From Chloroflexota bacterium (GTDB taxonomy: Bacteria; Chloroflexota; Anaerolineae; Anaerolineales; UBA11579), in NCBI GenBank assembly GCA_003486225.1, contig DNGN01000180.1:9935-18203 (forward strand): DNA of 8,269 nucleotides, in the 5' to 3' direction. The notes under the pieces were generated by a model, which was not told where the DNA came from, did no database searches, and worked only from the letters and a program-made list of their open reading frames with translations. The position numbers were made by a program, and so were the translations under genes. Of this stretch, positions 1 to 6,489 are shown one piece after another. The number at the start of each line of letters is the position of its first letter. Position 1 is the stretch's first letter.

Positions 1-51
1 CGGCTTGGCACCGCCAGCTGGGATCACTACCTCTTTTTTATGAGTATGCAT
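1..51 (-). CDS. 5' end of a gene leaving the left edge; possibly RidA (YjgF/YER057c/UK114) family
   Basis: Only 17 codons are visible, reading MHTHKKEVVIPAGGAKP. The ATG at 51-49 is preceded by AAAGGAG (67-61) at a 9-base spacing, a strong ribosome binding site. An in-frame ATG at 81 would lengthen the protein by ten residues, but it has no Shine-Dalgarno and lies inside the -10 box of the promoter at 80-108, so the start at 51 is preferred. The pattern of a basic start, then a V-V-I-P stretch and A-G-G-A-K-P resembles the N-terminus of RidA-type enamine/imine deaminases, where an IGPYS-like motif normally follows. That motif would lie outside the window, so the family call is a guess from a short stretch. 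That a gene starts here is much better supported than what it encodes. Confidence 0.5.
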   Translation of the reverse strand, partial: MHTHKKEVVIPAGGAKP

Positions 52-79
52 GAGAAGACTCTCCTTTGGTTTTTCTTCC

Positions 80-108
80 ATTCTAAGCCAGATAGCCGGG
101 TGGGTCAA
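80..108 (-). promoter_or_regulatory. Sigma-70-type promoter of the left-edge gene
   Basis: On the minus strand, TTGACC (108-103) and TAGAAT (85-80) are separated by exactly 17 bases (102-86). Transcription would begin near position 73 and give a leader of about 22 bases containing the AAAGGAG site, which fits the ATG at 51. Each box matches consensus at five of six positions. Confidence 0.6.
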
Positions 109-170
109 ACCGCGGGATGTTTAATCGATGTAAAAAATTTTTTGTGGGAAACAATCTTTTATAATTAATA

Positions 171-202
171 TATTATGCAAAAAAATATTTTATTGCATAA
201 TA
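171..202. repeat. Perfect 10-bp inverted repeat in an AT-rich spacer
   Basis: TATTATGCAA (171-180) is the exact reverse complement of TTGCATAATA (193-202), with 12 A/T bases between the arms. A further ATGCAA lies at 205-210. The surrounding 120-230 stretch is strongly AT-rich, unlike the flanking genes. There is no run of T that would mark a terminator, and GC in the arms is low, so a protein-binding site or bent DNA is as likely as a hairpin. It lies upstream of the promoter at 80-108 and downstream of the membrane-protein gene's terminator. No coding capacity is apparent in 109-253. Confidence 0.5.
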
Positions 203-253
203 AAATGCAAGTAAATAATTTTGATCTAACTACTCCAATACACCACAAAGCAA

Positions 254-280
254 AAGGCTGGCCAAATTCTGACCAGCCTT
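254..280 (-). terminator. Rho-independent terminator of the membrane-protein gene
   Basis: AAGGCTGG (254-261) pairs with CCAGCCTT (273-280) over 8 bp, with an 11-base loop. Read on the minus strand, the hairpin is followed by a T-rich TTGCTTTG tail. It lies about 30 bases past the stop codon of the minus-strand gene ending at 313. Confidence 0.65.
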
Positions 281-312
281 AATTTCACTTCGAAACACCG
301 CCAGAGGACAGT

Positions 313-837
313 TTATAGGTTGCCTTCCAACAACTGCTCCTGGGTAATCTGTCTGAAGCTGTAGCGGTAGCCCGCATAGACTGCCAGGGCATAGAAAATG
401 AGATCCATCCCCGTAAAGGTAAATTTCATCAGGTCAAATGTCATCGAATAATCAAAATTCTGAAGCACCTCCATAAAACTCACCTGATAAGCCTTGGCGA
501 CATATCCCAGGGCAGTCAGGAAATTCCCCAGGGCCACACTGACCAGGGCAATCACGCCACCCACGATCCCAAAGACCCTGTCAATCCCTTTTCCCAAAAA
601 CCTCACGCCCAGCCCAACCAGGAAGCCCACCCCCAGGGCCAGCCAGCCGATCTGGTATTCCGTCAGATAAGTGACCGCTGCCCAGGCCACAGCCCCAAGC
701 AGGCCACCAACCGCACCACCGATGATGCCCAGGCCTAAATTTTGCTCAAGCTTGAGGTTTTCGATCCGTGCCCGCAGCACATCTTCATTGATGCTGGTTC
801 TCAATTCATTCGGGGGCGGCCCTTTCAGTTCTTCCAT
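313..837 (-). CDS. Small four-helix integral membrane protein of unknown function
   Basis: The 174-residue protein has no recognised catalytic motif. A polar, charged N-terminus (residues 1-33) is followed by hydrophobic segments at about 35-58, 62-82 and 88-110, and a shorter one at 144-159. Glycines are frequent in the first three segments. The stretch EYQIGWLALGVGFLVG (60-75), followed by VRFLGKGIDRVFG (78-90), reads like a signature block that I associate with uncharacterised bacterial membrane proteins, some of which carry an extra zinc-ribbon domain; none is seen here. The start at 837 has GGAGG six bases upstream, an excellent ribosome binding site. The gene stands alone, with its own promoter candidate (925-953) and terminator (254-280), and is divergent from rarA. 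That it is a membrane protein is well supported; its function is unknown. Confidence 0.8.
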   Translation of the reverse strand: MEELKGPPPNELRTSINEDVLRARIENLKLEQNLGLGIIGGAVGGLLGAVAWAAVTYLTEYQIGWLALGVGFLVGLGVRFLGKGIDRVFGIVGGVIALVSVALGNFLTALGYVAKAYQVSFMEVLQNFDYSMTFDLMKFTFTGMDLIFYALAVYAGYRYSFRQITQEQLLEGNL

Positions 838-924
838 TTCGTTCCTCCAATTGGTTAGAAATTTATCACCTTTATGGTCTCACATGTGCTGCTAGACCTG
901 TGCATGCCTGCAACGATTGAATAA

Positions 925-953
925 ATTGTATAGCCCTTTCAGAAATCCGCCAA
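925..953 (-). promoter_or_regulatory. Candidate sigma-70 promoter of the membrane-protein gene
   Basis: On the minus strand, TTGGCG (953-948) and TACAAT (930-925) are separated by 17 bases. The start point would lie near 918, giving a leader of about 80 bases before the ATG at 837. The -10 box matches at five of six positions and the -35 at four. Confidence 0.45.
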
Positions 954-965
954 ATGTTTCATCAT

Positions 966-1026
966 TTGACAGCTTCCATGATCCTCATCGTAATGGCTGC
1001 AAAACGGCCAGCCATTGCGATATAAT
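966..1026 (+). promoter_or_regulatory. Candidate rarA promoter region with an embedded inverted repeat
   Basis: A consensus TATAAT occurs at 1021-1026, but the -35 spacing falls on poor matches (CTGCAA or TGCAAA near 997-1003). A consensus TTGACA lies at 966-971 and pairs at 17 bases with a weak CGTAAT (989-994). Between them, AATGGCTG (992-999) and CAGCCATT (1009-1016) form a perfect 8-bp inverted repeat with a 9-base loop. The repeat covers the -35 area of the TATAAT promoter and sits just downstream of the alternative -10. It could be an operator, but which promoter is used cannot be decided from the sequence. Confidence 0.4.
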
Positions 1027-1149
1027 GAGGGTCAGACTCAAACCAATCACAGCGATGAGAGACAAGGGCATGATGGGCGAAATCTAAACCTTGCCAGGCC
1101 TGCGGCTGATTCGACCAATGCTCCTTTATCCCATCCGCCACCTTGAGAG

Positions 1150-2580
1150 ATGAACGACTTATTTGATTTTTCCATGAAACGATCCCTGGCCACCGAGGCG
1201 CCGCTAGCCGCCCGTATGCGGCCGCGCACCCTGGAAGAATACGTCGGGCAGGAGCACATCCTCGGCGAAGGCAAACTGCTGCGCCGGGCGATCGAATCCG
1301 ACAGGCTGTTCTCTTCGATCATCCTGTGGGGGCCTCCCGGCACAGGCAAGACCACCCTGGCTATGGTCATCGCCAATATCACCAAGAGCCATTTCGTCAC
1401 CCTCTCGGCGGTACTGGACGGGGTTGCCAAATTGCGCGAGGTCGTCCAGGACGCTCTCGAGCGGCGCAAGCTCTATAACCTGCGCACGATCCTGTTCGTG
1501 GATGAAGTCCACCGCTGGAACAAGGCCCAGCAGGACGCGCTGCTGCCGCACGTTGAGAACGGCACCGTCACCCTGATAGGGGCAACCACTGAGAACCCCT
1601 ATTTTGAGGTCATCTCTGCCCTGGTCTCCCGCTCGCGGGTCTTCCAGCTGCGCACTTTGGAAGATGAGGACGTGCGCCGCATCCTGGAGTTTGCCCTCAG
1701 CGAACCTGAACGCGGCCTGGGCAAATACCGGGTGCAGGTGGATGAAGAAGCCTACAGCCACCTGATCAACATCTCCGGTGGGGACGCCCGCAACGCCCTG
1801 AACGCCCTGGAACTGGCGGTTGAGTCCACCCCGCCTGATCAACAGGGTGTGGTGCAGGTAACCCTGGAAGTTGCCCAGGAATCGATCCAGCGCCGGGCTG
1901 TGCTCTACGACAAGGACGGCGACGCCCATTATGATACGATCTCGGCCTTTATCAAATCGGTGCGCGGCTCCGACCCGGATGCTGCTCTGTACTGGCTGGC
2001 CAAGATGCTGTATGCCGGGGAAGACCCGCGCTTCATCCTGCGCCGGCTGATCATCCTGGCCGGGGAAGATATCGGCCTGGCAGACCCCAATGGAATGGTG
2101 GTCGCCAGTGCGGCAGCCCAGGCATTCGACTATGTCGGCCTGCCAGAAGGGGTGTACCCCATCGTGCATGCCACCCTGTACCTGGCAACGGCTCCCAAAT
2201 CGAATACCGCCAACGCCTACTTCAAGGCTTTCGAGCGCATTGAGCAAGAGGGCAAAACCAACGTGCCCAATCACCTCAAAGATGCCAACCGCGATGCCAA
2301 AGCCCTGGGACACGGAAAAGGGTACCAGTATCCTCACAACGACCCTGAGCATTACCTGCCCCAGCAATACCTGCCAAGAGAGCTGTTAGGGACCTATTTT
2401 TATACCCCTTCCGGCCAGGGCTACGAAGAGACGGTAGATGCCCGTCTGCAGGCCTGGCGCGAAGCCCAGCGCAAAGCCCTCGGAATCACCGAGACCGAAA
2501 CCCTGCCCGACCTGGACGACCAGCAGGTGCTGGAAATAAAACGCCGCCACAAGCCTACCGGCAGCAGTTCCAAGCGCTGA
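1150..2580 (+). CDS. rarA: Replication-associated recombination protein A (RarA/MgsA AAA+ ATPase)
   Basis: RarA is a cytosolic homotetrameric AAA+ ATPase related to clamp loaders that acts at stalled replication forks and DNA gaps. The 476-residue protein has the full family layout. The N-terminal block [19 protein letters not shown] lies at 18-36, the Walker A motif GPPGTGKT at 61-68, and Walker B with FVDE at 116-119. Sensor 1 (IGATTENP) is at 143-150, an SRSR arginine-finger region at 160-163, and sensor 2 (GGDARNALN) at 210-218. The tetramerisation and MgsA C-terminal region begins near 269 ([19 protein letters not shown]) and contains [10 protein letters not shown] (388-397). After Walker B the usual HRFNKAQQ reads HRWNKAQQ (121-128), a conservative change. 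A polar tail of about 35 residues closes the protein, which is slightly longer than many homologues (about 440). A stop codon lies two codons upstream of the ATG at 1150, so no longer start is possible; only a weak GAGAG precedes it, and the N-terminus [10 protein letters not shown] is typical. No partner gene is adjacent. Confidence 0.96.
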   Translation: MNDLFDFSMKRSLATEAPLAARMRPRTLEEYVGQEHILGEGKLLRRAIESDRLFSSIILWGPPGTGKTTLAMVIANITKSHFVTLSAVLDGVAKLREVVQDALERRKLYNLRTILFVDEVHRWNKAQQDALLPHVENGTVTLIGATTENPYFEVISALVSRSRVFQLRTLEDEDVRRILEFALSEPERGLGKYRVQVDEEAYSHLINISGGDARNALNALELAVESTPPDQQGVVQVTLEVAQESIQRRAVLYDKDGDAHYDTISAFIKSVRGSDPDAALYWLAKMLYAGEDPRFILRRLIILAGEDIGLADPNGMVVASAAAQAFDYVGLPEGVYPIVHATLYLATAPKSNTANAYFKAFERIEQEGKTNVPNHLKDANRDAKALGHGKGYQYPHNDPEHYLPQQYLPRELLGTYFYTPSGQGYEETVDARLQAWREAQRKALGITETETLPDLDDQQVLEIKRRHKPTGSSSKR

Positions 2581-2615
2581 GCGTTCCAACATTCCAAATT
2601 CCAAAAGTGCACATC

Positions 2616-2636
2616 GAGGTTTGGCAAACAAACCTC
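2616..2636 (+). terminator. Hairpin after rarA, weak terminator candidate
   Basis: GAGGTTTG (2616-2623) pairs perfectly with CAAACCTC (2629-2636) around a 5-base loop, 35 bases past the rarA stop. The bases that follow (CAAAAATTAACTTT) contain no T run on the plus strand, so intrinsic termination would be inefficient. The hairpin may instead protect the 3' end of the rarA message. Confidence 0.4.
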
Positions 2637-2647
2637 CAAAAATTAAC

Positions 2648-2676
2648 TTTACAACGATTGTGCTTTCCTTTACAAT
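2648..2676 (+). promoter_or_regulatory. Sigma-70-type promoter of the lipoprotein gene
   Basis: TTTACA (2648-2653) and TACAAT (2671-2676) are separated by 17 bases, each matching consensus at five of six positions. The transcript would begin near 2683 and have a leader of about 36 bases. This suggests that the lipoprotein gene is transcribed separately from rarA. Confidence 0.6.
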
Positions 2677-2718
2677 CCGTGCGCTTTTAATTCTTTATTT
2701 TGGAGAAACAAACCGAAT

Positions 2719-3663
2719 ATGAAAAAAATCTTTACACTCATTGTAGTGCTTCTGGCCATTTTGGTGGCTGGATGCTCGGCCGCCCCGCAAGAACCGCAAA
2801 CCCTGCGCGTGGCAGTGCTACCCATCCTGGATGCCCTGCCCATGCATGTTGCACTCGAAAAAGGCTACTTCGCAGAACAGAACCTCGAGGTCGAACTGGT
2901 CCCGGTCAACTCCGGGCCTGAACGCGACCAGCTGATGCAGTCCGGACAGATTGATGGCATGATCAACGAGATTGTCTCGGTGCTGTTCTACAACCAGCAG
3001 GAGACTCAGGTAGTGGTCGTGCGCTTTGCCCGAACCGCCACGGCTGACTCGCCTGTTTTCAGTATCCTGGCCGCGGCCGATTCCGGTATTGAGAGCGTCG
3101 AAGACCTGGCTGGGGTCGAGATCGGCATTTCTGAAGCCACCGTGATCGACTATATGACCGACCGCGTGCTGCAGCACGCCGGCCTGTCCCCGGATCAGAT
3201 CAATACCATCGCCATCCCGCGCATTCCCGACCGCCTGGCCCTGCTGCAATCCGGTGAGTTAGCCGCAGCCACCCTGCCCGACCCAGTGACCGGCATGGCC
3301 GTGCTGGCCGGAGCAAAGGTGATCATCGACGACAGCACCCTGCCCGAAGTTGGCACCAGCGTGATCTCTTTCAGCCTGGATGCTGTAGAAAACAAACCTG
3401 AAGCGGTTAGCGGTTTCTTGGCCGCCCTGGAAAAAGCTGTTAGCGACCTGAACAGCGACCCGGAACAGTTCGACGCAATGCTGGCAGACAAAGGTTTGGT
3501 ACCCCCACCGCTGCTGCCGACCTTCCAACTGCCCCCGTACGTGACCGCATCCGTACCCACAGAAGCCCTGTGGCAGGACGCCATTGATTGGGCCCTTGGC
3601 AAAGGCATGATCTCCACCAGCCCAAGCTATGCTGACTCCGTGGATGCTTCGTTCCTGCCATAA
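2719..3663 (+). CDS. ABC-transporter substrate-binding lipoprotein, NMT1/SsuA/ThiY type
   Basis: This 314-residue protein would bind a small solute outside the cytoplasmic membrane and pass it to an ABC permease. Residues 1-18 form a lipoprotein signal peptide (MKK, hydrophobic core, lipobox LVAGC), with C19 as the acylated residue. The mature part begins with a beta-strand entry, LRVAVLPILDALPMHVALEK (29-48), then GYFAEQNLEVELV, the pattern of the periplasmic-binding fold used by nitrate, taurine, sulfonate and thiamine-precursor binders. LMQSGQIDGMI (72-82), VEDLAGVEIGIS (127-138) and LLQSGELAAATLPDP (175-189) are typical landmarks of that group. Length is normal for the family. GGAG at 2702-2705 lies 13 bases from the ATG, rather far, but the signal peptide fixes this start. 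No permease or ATPase gene lies nearby, so the ligand cannot be inferred. The class is secure; the substrate is unknown. Confidence 0.85.
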   Translation: MKKIFTLIVVLLAILVAGCSAAPQEPQTLRVAVLPILDALPMHVALEKGYFAEQNLEVELVPVNSGPERDQLMQSGQIDGMINEIVSVLFYNQQETQVVVVRFARTATADSPVFSILAAADSGIESVEDLAGVEIGISEATVIDYMTDRVLQHAGLSPDQINTIAIPRIPDRLALLQSGELAAATLPDPVTGMAVLAGAKVIIDDSTLPEVGTSVISFSLDAVENKPEAVSGFLAALEKAVSDLNSDPEQFDAMLADKGLVPPPLLPTFQLPPYVTASVPTEALWQDAIDWALGKGMISTSPSYADSVDASFLP

Positions 3664-3682
3664 GAAGCACATGCTTTAAACC

Positions 3683-3720
3683 AAAAGACCTTTGGAGACA
3701 TCTCCAAAGGTCTTTTTTTT
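3683..3720. terminator. Strong bidirectional terminator between the lipoprotein gene and surE
   Basis: The arm at 3683-3698 (AAAAGACCTTTGGAGA) is perfectly complementary to 3701-3716, giving about 15 bp of stem with a minimal loop. On the plus strand it ends in eight T residues (3713-3720). On the minus strand the stem ends in TTTTGG, so it can also stop surE transcription. The flanking genes converge here, 19 bases past one stop and 10 bases past the other. Confidence 0.9.
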
Positions 3721-3730
3721 ATGCAAAGGG

Positions 3731-4495
3731 CTAATGCCACTCCCAATTCTTGAGAACCGGGATTACTTTATGATCCGTCAGATCCAGCTGGATGGGGGTG
3801 ATGGAGACATACCCGTTTTCGATGGCATGAAAATCGCTGTCTTCGTCCATGGTAGCAGTAGGGAATTCCCCGCCAATCCAGTAATAGGGTGTGCCCTTCG
3901 GGTCATGGCGCACAACCAGTTCGTCCCTGTAAATGCGCATGCCCTGGTGCGTGATGCGCACGCCCCTGATCTGCTCCTCGGGCAGGTAGGGCACATTGAC
4001 ACTCAAGGTCAGCCGGGCAGGCAGCCCATTTTGCAGCACGCGCTCCGCCACCTGCCGGGCGAAACTGGCAGCGGTGCTGTAATCTCGCTCCCCCTGGAAC
4101 TCGGGCAGCGTGTGCAGTGAGACCGCGATGCCCGGGATTTTGGCGATCGCCGCTTCCATCGCCGCGGTGATGGTCCCCGAGTAAGTCACATCGTCCCCAA
4201 CATTGGCATGCGGGTTGATGCCCGAAACCACCAGGTCCACGTCCTTTAGCAGCCCAAGCAGCGCCAAAGCCACACAATCGGAAGGAGCTCCATCCGCCAT
4301 CATAGCCGGAGAGCCGTCTGCCAGGGTGGTTGGCGATACCCTCAGAGGTCGGTGCATGGTTTTTACATGCCCCGAAGCCGACCAGTTACGGTCAGGGGCC
4401 AGCACACTCACTTTGCCTAGTTTTCTCATTTCCTGGGCCAGCGCGAGCAGTCCAGGTGCCTGAACACCATCATCATTGGTAACTAAAATATGCAT
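3731..4495 (-). CDS. surE: 5'/3'-nucleotidase SurE
   Basis: SurE is a cytosolic metal-dependent phosphatase that removes phosphate from nucleoside 5'- and 3'-monophosphates and is linked to stationary-phase survival and nucleotide turnover. The 254-residue protein has the usual length and starts with MHILVTNDDGVQAPG. D8 and D9 are the metal-binding pair, S39 in the NWSASGH segment (37-43) is the third expected ligand, and N94 in VSGIN (90-94) the fourth. GAPSDCVALAL (69-79) and the phosphate-site block DDVTYSGTITAAMEAA (101-116) follow. After SGIN the common xGxN reads PHAN (95-98), with histidine in place of glycine; similar variants occur in the family as far as I recall. The start at 4495 has AGGA five bases upstream. 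The gene has its own terminator (3683-3720) and diverges from the 480-residue gene at 4636. Confidence 0.95.
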   Translation of the reverse strand: MHILVTNDDGVQAPGLLALAQEMRKLGKVSVLAPDRNWSASGHVKTMHRPLRVSPTTLADGSPAMMADGAPSDCVALALLGLLKDVDLVVSGINPHANVGDDVTYSGTITAAMEAAIAKIPGIAVSLHTLPEFQGERDYSTAASFARQVAERVLQNGLPARLTLSVNVPYLPEEQIRGVRITHQGMRIYRDELVVRHDPKGTPYYWIGGEFPTATMDEDSDFHAIENGYVSITPIQLDLTDHKVIPVLKNWEWH

Positions 4496-4566
4496 ATCAT
4501 TCCTGTTCTAATTGCAGTAAAATGGTACAAATTACCTAAATAGAGAAACCTTTTGAGCCAGATTTT

Positions 4567-4599
4567 GTTATTATAACTGCATTAAGAAAGCTTTACCAA
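4567..4599. promoter_or_regulatory. Shared divergent promoter region of surE and the 480-residue gene
   Basis: The 11-base palindrome GTTATTATAAC (4567-4577) holds a -10-like box on both strands. On the minus strand, TATAAT (4575-4570) lies 18 bases from TTGGTA (4599-4594), a fair surE promoter with a leader of about 70 bases. On the plus strand, TATAAC (4572-4577) has no convincing -35 (the best is T-rich sequence near 4550-4556). The two genes may thus compete for the same DNA, but the plus-strand promoter is weakly supported. Confidence 0.4.
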
Positions 4600-4635
4600 A
4601 CCTTACGGATAAAAACAAAACTTTAAAGGAAACAG

Positions 4636-6078
4636 ATGAAAACCGAAGTTCACGCTTGGCTTCAACCAATCCACCTCCATTATTCGCCAGGGACGACCAC
4701 CCCCCTGCTCAAAGAAGCGGCTGCAAACCTCCTGGCAGCTTTCACCGAGTTAGGACACACCGTACAAGAGACCGCCAACCAGGAAACAACTATCTTGCTG
4801 ACCACTGCGCGATTCGGTGAACTTCTCAGCTGGCGCAAGGCCCTGTTTTTTACCGGTCGCGCTAAATTTAAACTCAAGCATGTCCCACGCACCATTACCA
4901 TGGTGCATATCACCCCCCAGGAGTTTGACGAGATCATTTTGCATTTTGAGCATGCGCTGGCCAAAAACCCTTTCGAGCGCAGTGATTTTATTTTCCCAGG
5001 GCTGGCCGAAACCGCACCAGATGTATTGGTTGAGCAAGGCCGTAGAGGTGGAGCCATCCTCTCACTGATTCGCCTGCTGCAAGCCCAATTGAAATGCATC
5101 CGGCTCCTGCTCTTTGTGGGGGAAGAAACCCCAGATCGCGTGTATCACATAGATCTTGTGGGGGCTCATCCAACCACCGAATATGCGGAAGGCCACCAAG
5201 CATTCTACCGGGATATCGTGCTCCGCACGGCGACCTATGAATCGACCTACGAGGTCACCAAACACGAGGTAGTGGGAGATCCGATCCCGGAAGATAAATG
5301 GCTGGAACTCTCCTCGGTGGATGCCATGCAGCAAGCCGGGAAAGAAATGGGGAACAGAAAGTTTTTCACCGATATGCTGCGCATCGTGGACCTGGTGCCT
5401 GTACCTGCTGTGAGCGATGCCATTGCCGACCAGTACAGCGAAGGCTGTTTTGCTACCTGGGACCCCTACATCTCTGCCTTGCTGGCGACCATTACCGGCA
5501 GCGCCCGGCCCGTGGACAAAGGCAATATCTCACCAAACGATCTGGCTGCCATCGTCGGCATCCGTCCCGACGGCTTGGGGGCACAGGTGCGGCATGTGGT
5601 TGGCCGTGAGAATATTTCCCCCTCTTCGGAGGCAGTAGAGATGATGGATATGGACAGCCTTTTACCCAAAGTGGAGGTTGAAGGCCTGCCGGGGCTATTG
5701 CCGGTGGTGAGGTCCAAGCTGCACGGACACCGGGGGGTGCAGATGTACAACCCGGAATTGGTGGAATTTGTACCGCTCGATCCTCCCTATTATCACTATC
5801 TGGTCTCCTGCGCCACCGAAGCCCAGGCACGCGCCATCAAAACCGCCTTTGCACGTGCGGAAAGCCTGCTCAACCCGCTAGACCCAAGGAAGCTGGCTTT
5901 TACCATCCTGCCAGGCCACGGGATCGTCATCACGGAAAAATGGCAGGCGAATAAACAGCCTTTCCAATTGATCTGGGAATTTATGGATGCCGGCCATTTG
6001 CTGATCGACCGCTTGGTACCGCAAGGGCTTGTGCTGTTCAGGCAAAACAGATCGAAGAATATGATATTAGTCACATAG
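4636..6078 (+). CDS. Uncharacterised 480-residue protein
   Basis: I do not recognise the family. The protein looks cytosolic: no signal peptide and no membrane helix. The N-terminal part (about 1-110) alternates predicted strands and helices, with TTILLTTARFGELLSWRKAL at 51-70. A second part contains VEQGRRGGAILSLIRLLQAQ (132-151), then a hydrophobic strand LLLFVG and LVGAHP (174-179). The central block is rich in residues that look selected: YSEGCFATWDPYISALLATI (267-286), TGSARPVDKGN, IVGIRPDG (306-313) and VRHVVGREN. The C-terminal part has KLHGHRGVQMYNPELVEFVP (361-380), then PPYYHYLVSCATEAQARA (383-400). Cys, Asp, His and Arg in these blocks could form a ligand or metal site, but this is inference. 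GCFATWD faintly recalls sugar isomerases such as L-fucose isomerase, which I consider weak. AAAGGA precedes the ATG. The stop codon overlaps the Shine-Dalgarno of the DUF4259 gene, indicating an operon. Confidence 0.8.
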   Translation: MKTEVHAWLQPIHLHYSPGTTTPLLKEAAANLLAAFTELGHTVQETANQETTILLTTARFGELLSWRKALFFTGRAKFKLKHVPRTITMVHITPQEFDEIILHFEHALAKNPFERSDFIFPGLAETAPDVLVEQGRRGGAILSLIRLLQAQLKCIRLLLFVGEETPDRVYHIDLVGAHPTTEYAEGHQAFYRDIVLRTATYESTYEVTKHEVVGDPIPEDKWLELSSVDAMQQAGKEMGNRKFFTDMLRIVDLVPVPAVSDAIADQYSEGCFATWDPYISALLATITGSARPVDKGNISPNDLAAIVGIRPDGLGAQVRHVVGRENISPSSEAVEMMDMDSLLPKVEVEGLPGLLPVVRSKLHGHRGVQMYNPELVEFVPLDPPYYHYLVSCATEAQARAIKTAFARAESLLNPLDPRKLAFTILPGHGIVITEKWQANKQPFQLIWEFMDAGHLLIDRLVPQGLVLFRQNRSKNMILVT

Positions 6079-6087
6079 GATTTTGCC

Positions 6088-6489
6088 ATGGGAGCTTGGG
6101 ATATTGGTAGTTTTGACAACGATGAAGCCCTGGATTGGGTCTTTGAACTAGAAAAGGTGGATGATTTCAGCATTCTAGAAAACGCCTTTGAAACCGTGAT
6201 CGACCAGAAAGGCGACTCGCCGGATGCGACCGACTGTTCAATCGCATTGTGTGCCGCTGAAGTGGTTGCCAGCCTGCTGGATAACCCTGCCAGTGATGTG
6301 CCGGATGAAGTGCTTGAATGGATCGAGGATAAACCTGAACCATCGACTGCCCTGATTAAGATTGCCTTAAAAGCTATCAAGGTGATCCTGGATGATTCAG
6401 AACTCAAGGATCTCTGGCTGGAAACTGATGAATACCAGGACTGGGTCGATAACGTGAACACCCTGATCGAGAATCTGACAGAAGAATGA
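6088..6489 (+). CDS. DUF4259 domain-containing protein
   Basis: The 133-residue, strongly acidic protein begins MGAWDIGSFDNDEALDWVFE, the hallmark of DUF4259 (usual form MGAWGxGxFENDxAxDW). The rest is predicted mostly helical: residues 27-40, 49-64 (DCSIALCAAEVVASLL), 71-81 and 86-102, ending in a Trp-rich acidic tail (LKDLWLETDEYQDWVDNV, 106-123). This length and layout are normal for the family, whose biochemical role is unknown. The gene starts 9 bases after the stop of the 480-residue gene; its AGGA site (6077-6080) overlaps that stop codon, so the two are probably cotranscribed and translationally coupled. Family members often occur singly in diverse bacteria, so the pairing does not by itself reveal a function. 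No clear terminator follows before the VOC promoter. Confidence 0.88.
   Translation: MGAWDIGSFDNDEALDWVFELEKVDDFSILENAFETVIDQKGDSPDATDCSIALCAAEVVASLLDNPASDVPDEVLEWIEDKPEPSTALIKIALKAIKVILDDSELKDLWLETDEYQDWVDNVNTLIENLTEE

Larger units (their letters stand above)
838..1149. other. Divergent intergenic region between the membrane-protein gene and rarA
   Basis: These 312 bases hold promoter candidates for both flanking genes and the inverted repeat at 992-1016. The only open stretch starting with ATG on the plus strand (1025-1087, 20 codons) has no ribosome binding site. I see no RNA gene, transposon remnant or terminator here. The roughly 120 bases from 1027 to 1149 would form a long untranslated leader for rarA if the TATAAT at 1021 is used. 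Confidence 0.5.

Noticed and set aside
1025..1087. Possible 20-codon leader peptide upstream of rarA
   Set aside because: There is no Shine-Dalgarno, its ATG overlaps the -10 box, and the peptide shows no attenuation feature such as a codon run followed by a terminator.
1204..2367. Long minus-strand open frame (387 codons) inside rarA
   Set aside because: It overlaps a complete RarA with all AAA+ motifs on the plus strand and shows no domain of its own.
4524..4536. GGTA-N5-TACC inverted repeat in the surE leader
   Set aside because: Four-base arms are expected by chance at this scale and the element aligns with no promoter box.
4903..6078. L-fucose isomerase assignment for the 480-residue protein from the GCFATWD stretch
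   Set aside because: Only a few residues are suggestive and the other isomerase landmarks could not be identified, so the gene is left unnamed.
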